From Pomphorhynchus laevis (taxonomy: Eukaryota; Acanthocephala; Palaeacanthocephala; Echinorhynchida; Pomphorhynchidae), in contig WNNJ02001290.1 in assembly GCA_012934845.2 (NCBI GenBank), positions 241,719-305,718 of the forward strand: DNA of 64,000 nt, read 5' to 3'. Shown here in pieces: positions 57,995 through 64,000 of this stretch (position 1 is its first letter; every line of letters begins with the position of its first letter). Both the position numbers and the translations under genes were made by a program. The notes under the pieces are model-generated. The model was given only the letters and a program-made list of their open reading frames with translations, did not search any database and was not told the origin of the DNA.

Positions 57995-60247
57995 CATAAG
58001 AGTTTCGTTTGAATCGGTATTGCTCGAGATTGCGAATAGCAATTCTTTCCGTATATTTAAGTAAGAGTTCAAATCGAGCATATTCTTCAGTCTGCAAACT
58101 TTCGTCACTCCTAGACGGTCATGCGATAGCCGGCAGCCATCGTCAGTAAGATGAACTATCACACGCCGTTTCGGCTGCCTCTGTGACATTGTGAAAATGC
58201 ATTTCCGACATCTAGCTTAAATTGTTGGTGGCGTTAGCTCTTAAATCCAACAATTTGCAATGCAGACCATCATAAACAACCAGAGGATCAAACTTTTGGA
58301 TGCTTGACTGTAAGAAACCGAGATTGAGTGGATCAATTCTTTCTATGTAATCATAAAAGTTTCGTTTGAATCGGTATTGCTCGAGATTGCGAATAGCAAT
58401 TCTTTCCGTATATTTAAGTAAGAGTTCAAATCGAGCATATTCTTCAGTCTGCAAACTTTCGTCACTCCTAGACGGTCATGTGATAGCGGCAGCCATCGTC
58501 AGTAAGATGAACTATCACACGCCGTTTCGGCTGCCTCTGTGACATTGTGAAAATGCATTTCCGACATCTAGCTTAAATTGTTGGTGGCGTTAGCTCTTAA
58601 ATCCAACAATTTGCAATGCAGACCATCATAAACAACCAGAGGATCAAACTTTTGGATGCTTGACTGTAAGAAACCGAGATTGAGTGGATCAATTCTTTCT
58701 ATGTAATCATAAAAGTTTCGTTTGAATCGGTATTGCTCGAGATTGCGAATAGCAATTCTTTCCGTATATTTAAGTAAGAGTTCAAATCGAGCATATTCTT
58801 CAGTCTGCAAACTTTCGTCACTCCTAGACGGTCATGTGATAGCCGGCAGCCATCGTCAGTAAGATGAACTATCACACGCCGTTTCGGCTGCCTCTGTGAC
58901 ATTGTGAAAATGCATTTCCGACATCTAGCTTAAATTGTTGGTGGCGTTAGCTCTTAAATCCAACAATTTGCAATGCAGACATCATAAACAACCAGAGGAT
59001 CAAACTTTTGGATGCTTGACTGTAAGAAACCGAGATTGAGTGGATCAATTATTTCTATGTAATCATAAAAGTTTCGTTTGAATCGGTATTGCTCGAGATT
59101 GCGAATAGCAATTCTTTCCGTATATTTAAGTAAGAGTTCAAATCGAGCATATTCTTCAGTCTGCAAACTTTCGTCACTCCTAGACGGTCATGTGATAGCC
59201 GGAAGCCATCGTCAGTAAGATGAACTATCACACGCCGTTTCGGCTGCCTCTGTGACATTGTGAAAATGCATTTCCGACATCTAGCTTAAATTGTTGGTGG
59301 CGTTAGCTCTTAAATCCAACAATTTGCAATGCAGACCATCATAAACAACCAGAGGATCAAACTTTTGGATGCTTGACTGTAAGAAACCGAGATTGAGTGG
59401 ATCAATTCTTTCTATGTAATCATAAAAGTTTCGTTTGAATCGGTATTGCTCGAGATTGCGAATAGCAATTCTTTCCGTATATTTAAGTAAGAGTTCAAAT
59501 CGAGCATATTCTTTAGTCTGCAAACTTTCGTCACTCCTAGACGGTCATGTGATAGCCGGCAGCCATCGTCAGTAAGATGAACTATCACACGCCGTTTCGG
59601 CTGCCTCTGTGACATTGTGAAAATGCATTTCCGACATCTAGCTTAAATTGTTGGTGGCGTTAGCTCTTAAATCCAACAATTTGCAATGCAGACCATCATA
59701 AACAACCAGAGGATCAAACTTTTGGATGCTTGACTGTAAGAAACCGAGATTGAGTGGATCAATTCTTTCTATGTAATCATAAAAGTTTCGTTTGAATCGG
59801 TATTGCTCGAGATTGCGAATAGCAATTCTTTCCGTATATTTAAGTAAGAGTTCAAATCGAGCATATTCTTCAGTCTGCAAACTTTCCTCACTCCTAGACG
59901 GTCATGTGATAGCCGGCAGCCATCGTCAGTAAGATGAACTATCACACGCCGTTTCGGCTGCCTCTGTGACATTGTGGAAATGCATTTCCGACATCTAGCT
60001 TAAATTGTTGGTGGCGTTAGCTCTTAAATCCAACAATTTGCAATGCAGACCATCATAAACAACCAGAGGATCAAACTTTTGGATGCTTGACTGTAAGAAA
60101 CCGAGATTGAGTGGATCAATTCTTTCTATGTAATCATAAAAGTTTCGTTTGAATCGGTATTGTTCGAGATTGCGAATAGCAATTCTTTCCGTATATTTAA
60201 GTAAGAGTTCAAATCGAGCATATTCTTCAGTCTGCAAACTTTCGTCA
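57995..60247 (-). repeat. Repeat family A array, block 1: ~6.3 units of 357 bp, minus strand
   Basis: Near-identical head-to-tail units (356-357 bp) with only scattered single differences, so the expansion is recent. Each unit carries a permuted hammerhead-like segment, seen on the + strand as GCAGCCATCGTCAGTAAGATG and its flanks. Two overlapping open frames per unit (67 and 80 codons) follow from the period being 119 codons; they match no protein family I know. Confidence 0.92.
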
Positions 60248-62764
60248 CTCTTAAATCCAAATTGTTGGATTTAAGAGCTAACGCCACCAACAATTTAAGC
60301 TAGATGTCGGAAATGCATTTTCACAATGTCACAGAGGCAGCCGAAACGGCGTGTGATAGTTCATCTTACTGACGATGGCTGCCGACTATCACATGACCGT
60401 CTAGGAGTGACGAAAGTTTGCAGACTGAAGAATATGCTCGATTTGAACTCTTACTTAAATATACGGAAAGAATTGCTATTCGCAATCTCGAGCAATACCG
60501 ATTCAAACGAAACTTTTATGATTACATAGAAAGAATTGATCCACTCAATCTCGGTTTCTTACAGTCAAGCATCCAAAAGTTTGATCCTCTGGTTGTTTAT
60601 GATGGTCTGCATTGCAAATTGTTGGATTTAAGAGCTAACGCAACCAACAATTTAAGCTAGATGTCGGAAATGCATTTTCACAATGTCACAGAGGCAGCCG
60701 AAACGGCGTGTGATAGTTCATCTTACTGACGATGGCTGCCGGCTATCACATGACCGTCTAGGAGTGACGAAAGTTTGCAGACTGAAGAATATGCTCGATT
60801 TGAACTCTTACTTAAATATACGGAAAGAATTGCTATTCGCAATCTCGAGCAATACCGATTCAAACGAAACTTTTATGATTACATAGAAAGAATTGAGCCA
60901 CTCAATCTCGGTTTCTTACAGTCAAGCATCCAAAAGTTTGATCCTCTGGTTGTTTATGATGGTCTGCATTGCAAATTGTTTGATTTAAGAGCTAACGCCA
61001 CCAACAATTTAAGCTAGATGTCGGAAATGCATTTTCACAATGTCACAGAGGCAGCCGAAACGGCGTGTGATAGTTCATCTTACTGACGATGGCTGCCGGC
61101 TATCACATGACCGTCTAGGAGTGACGAAAGTTTGCAGACTGAAGAATATGCTCGATTTGAACTCTTACTTAAATATACGAAAAGAATTGCTATTCGCAAT
61201 CTCGAGCAATACCGATTCAAACGAAACTTTTATGATTACATAGAAAGAATTGATCCACTCAATCTCGGTTTCTTACAGTCAAGCGTCCAAAAGTTTGATC
61301 CTCTGGTTGTTTATGATGGTCTGCATTGCAAATTGTTGGATTTAAGAGCTAACGCCACCAACAATTTAAGCTAGATGTCGGAAATGCATTTTCACAATGT
61401 CACAGAGGCAGCCGAAACGGCGTGTGATAGTTCATCTTACTGACGATGGCTGCCGGCTATCACATGACCGTCTAGGAGTGACGAAAGTTTGCAGACTGAA
61501 GAATATGCTCGATTTGAACTCTTACTTAAATATACGGAAAGAATTGCTATTCGCAATCTCGAGCAATACCGATTCAAATGAAACTTTTATGATTACATAG
61601 AAAGAATTGATCCACTCAATCTCGGTTTCTTACAGTCAAGCATCCAAAAGTTTGATCCTCTGGTTGTTTATGATGGTCTGCATTGCAAATTGTTGGATTT
61701 AAGAGCTAACGCCACCAACAATTTAAGCTAGATGTCGGAAATGCATTTTCACAATGTCACAGAGGCAGCCGAAACGGCGTGTGATAGTTCATCTTACTGA
61801 CGATGGCTGCCGGCTATCACATGACCGTCTAGGAGTCACGAAAGTTTGCAGACTGAAGAATATGCTCGATTTGAACTCTTACTTAAATATACGGAAAGAA
61901 TTGCTATTCGCAATCTCGAGCAATACCGATTCAAACGAAACTTTTATGATTACATAGAAAGAATTGATCCACTCAATCTCGGTTTCTTACAGTCAAGCGT
62001 CCAAAAGTTTGATCCTCTGGTTGTTTATGATGGTCTGCATTGCAAATTGTTGGATTTAAGAGCTAACGCCACCAACAATTTAAGCTAGATGTCGGAAATG
62101 CATTTTCACAATGTCACAGAGGCAGCCGAAACGGCGTGTGATAGTTCATCTTACTGACGATGGCTGCCGGCTATCACATGACCGTCTAGGAGTGACGAAA
62201 GTTTGCAGACTGAAGAATATGCTCGATTTGAACTCTTACTTAAATATACGGAAAGAATTGCTATTCGCAATCCCGAGCAATACCGATTCAAACGAAACTT
62301 TTATGATTACATAGAAAGAATTGATCCACTCAATCTCGGTTTCTTACAGTCAAGCATCCAAAAGTTTGATCCTCTGGTTGTTTATGATGGTCTGCATTGC
62401 AAATTGTTGGATTTAAGAGCTAACGCCACCAACAATTTAAGCTAGATGTCGGAAATGCATTTTCACAATGTCACAGAGGCAGCCGAAACGGCGTGTGATA
62501 GTTCATCTTACTGACGATGGCTGCCGGCTATCACATGACCGTCTAGGAGTGACGAAAGTTTGCAGACTTAAGAATATGCTCGATTTGAACTCTTACTTAA
62601 ATATACGGAAAGAATTGCTATTCGCAATCTCGAGCAATACCGATTCAAACGAAACTTTTATGATTACATAGAAAGAATTGATCCACTCAATCTCGGTTTC
62701 TTACAGTCAAGCATCCGAAAGTTTGATCCTCTGGTTGTTTATGATGGTCTGCATTGCAAATTGC
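60248..62764 (+). repeat. Repeat family A array, block 2: seven units of 357 bp, plus strand
   Basis: Units at 60297, 60660, 61017, 61374, 61731, 62088 and 62445 (word ATGTCGGAAATGCATTTTC). The left junction is a foldback: CTCTTAAATCCAA (60248-60260), four-base loop, TTGGATTTAAGAG (60265-60277). One unit has a stop in the 80-codon frame and another has lost its start. Confidence 0.93.
61050..61124 (+). ncRNA. Permuted hammerhead-like motif, family A (representative unit)
   Basis: Order: GGCAGCC (61050-61056), GAAA (61057-61060), CGG and TGTGATAG (61061-61073), TCTTA (61078-61082), CTGACGA (61083-61089), GGCTGCC (61091-61097), CTATCACA (61100-61107), CCGTC (61111-61115), TAGGA (61116-61120). 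Helix II is 7 bp, helix III 4+8 bp around a small internal loop, helix I 5 bp with one G-U. A cut would follow C61115. All conserved hammerhead residues are present, but the helices occur in the order II, III, I, II, III, I. Confidence 0.6.
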
Positions 62765-64000
62765 ATATTCTTCAGTCTGCAAACTTTCGTCACTCCTAGA
62801 CGGTCATGTGATAGCCGGCAGCCATCGTCAGTAAGATGAACTATCACACGCCGTTTCGGCTGCCTCTGTGACATTGTGAAAATGTATTTCCGACATCTAG
62901 CTTAAATTGTTGGTGGCGTTAGCTCTTAAATCCAACAATTTGCAATGCAGACTATCATAAACAACCAGAGGATCAAACTTTCGGATGCTTGACTTAAGAA
63001 ACCGAGATTGAGTGGATCAATTCTTTCTATGTAATCATAAAAGTTTCGTTTGAATCGGTATTGCTCGAGATTGCGAATAGCAATTCTTTCCGTATATTTA
63101 AGTAAGAGTTCAAATCGAGCATATTCTTCAGTCTGCAAACTTTCGTCACTCCTAGACGGTCATGTGATAGCCGGCAGCCATCGTCAGTAAGATGAACTAT
63201 CACACGCCGTTTCGGCTGCCTCTGTGACATTGTGAAAATGCATTTCTCGACATCTAGCTTAAATTGTTGGTGGCGTTAGCTCTTAAATCCAACAATTTGC
63301 AATGCAGACCATCATAAACAACCAGAGGATCAAACTTTTGGATGCTTGACTGTAAGAAACCGAGATTGAGTGGATCAATTCTTTCTATGTAATCATAAAA
63401 GTTTCGTTTGAATCGGTATTGCTCGAGATTGCGAATAGCAATTCTTTCCGTATATTTAAGTAAGAGTTCAAATCGAGCATATTCTTCAGTCTGCAAACTT
63501 TCGTCACTCCTAGACGGTCATGTGATAGCGGCAGCCATCGTCAGTAAGATGAACTATCACACGCCGTTTCGGCTGCCTCTGTGACATTGTGAAAATGCAT
63601 TTCCGACATCTAGCTTAAATTGTTGGTGGCGTTAGCTCTTAAATCCAACAATTTGCAATGCAGACATCATAAACAACCAGAGGATCAAACTTTTGGATGC
63701 CTGACTGTAAGAAACCGAGATTGGATCAATTCTTTCTATGTAATCATAAAGTTTCGTTTGAATCGGTATTGCTCGAGATTGCGAATAGCAATTCTTTCCG
63801 TATATTTAAGTAAGAGTTCAAATCGAGCATATTCTTCAGTCTGCAAACTTTCGTCACTCCTAGACGGTCATGTGATAGCCGGCAGCCATCGTCAGTAAGA
63901 TGAACTATCACACGCCGTTTCGGCTGCCTCTGTGACATTGTGAAAATGCATTTCCGACATCTAGCTTAAATTGTTGGTGGCGTTAGCTCTTAAATCCAAC
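62765..64000 (-). repeat. Repeat family A array, block 3: ~3.5 units, minus strand, runs off the edge
   Basis: Orientation flips again at 62764, inside the word GCAAATTGCATATTC. Units carry small deletions (for example near 62994 and 63722). The array continues past 64000. Confidence 0.92.

Noticed and set aside
61050-61160. Canonical hammerhead using CTGACGA with the downstream GTGACGAAAG, or the later CTGAAGA
   Set aside because: The intervening bases cannot form a proper stem II next to those GAAA sites, and the arrangement is not conserved in families B and C.
57995-64000. Repeated 67- and 80-codon open frames as real small genes
   Set aside because: They recur because the unit is 357 bp (119 codons). 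One copy has a stop, others have lost starts or shifted, the frames overlap each other and the ribozyme-like segment, and no protein family is recognisable.
57995-64000. CRISPR-like array
   Set aside because: Whole 357-bp units repeat without alternating unique spacers; the surroundings are eukaryotic and contain no cas genes.
57003-64000. Hammerhead on the opposite strand of families A-C
   Set aside because: That strand has CTGATGG or no CTGANGA at all in the right place, and no matching GAAA.

Overview
The window is animal nuclear DNA: very AT-rich, with spliced genes, canonical GT-AG introns down to 45-52 bp, and many non-LTR and Penelope-like retroelements. The mix of GIY-YIG Penelope-like elements, RTE and CR1/Jockey-type LINEs, and tandem ~360-bp repeats carrying hammerhead-ribozyme motifs suggests a flatworm, perhaps schistosome-like. 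That is inference; the sequence does not fix the species.

Positions 1-31,305 (minus strand) hold one host gene, a CBP/p300-type histone acetyltransferase. I traced 21 coding exons by hand from the start ATG at 31,305 to a glutamine-rich exon that runs off the left edge (at least 1,775 residues). Every exon junction keeps the reading phase, and the order is the family's: Ser/Gln-rich N-terminus, TAZ1, KIX, bromodomain, RING/PHD, HAT, ZZ, TAZ2, Q-rich tail. The introns hold a Penelope-like insertion with a 15-bp target-site duplication (6,931-8,257), a second decayed Penelope-like element (22,160-23,640), an RTE fragment (25,390-26,010), a ~1.18-kb repeat present in opposite orientations on both sides of exons 16-19, a MITE-like foldback, and a large palindrome of Penelope-type ends (27,780-28,660).

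Positions 31,306-43,800 are a graveyard of LINEs. One CR1/Jockey-type family with a characteristic 3' stem-loop tail occurs five times in the window. Two of its copies (38,229-41,663) sit inside an older LINE, and a snap-back hairpin marks the entry point. Positions 43,800-52,550 hold tandem ribozyme-bearing repeats (families C and D), a long inverted repeat and another decayed LINE. An RTE element fills 52,550-55,310. From 55,490 to the right edge the DNA is almost all ~290-366 bp repeat families (B, E, C, A), ending in about 17 copies of a 357-bp repeat laid out as minus/plus/minus blocks.

The most interesting signal is in repeat families A (357 bp), B (360 bp) and C (361 bp). Each carries all conserved hammerhead pieces (C-GAAA, CUGANGA, GUC) with three helices supported by compensatory differences between families, but in a strand order that is not one of the three known circular permutations. 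Helices appear as II-III-I-II-III-I, so a single copy is fully pseudoknotted, while neighbouring tandem copies can together make an ordinary planar hammerhead. Families D and E next to them carry hammerheads in normal order with self-complementary minimal stem III. Shared stem I sequence links family E with family B.
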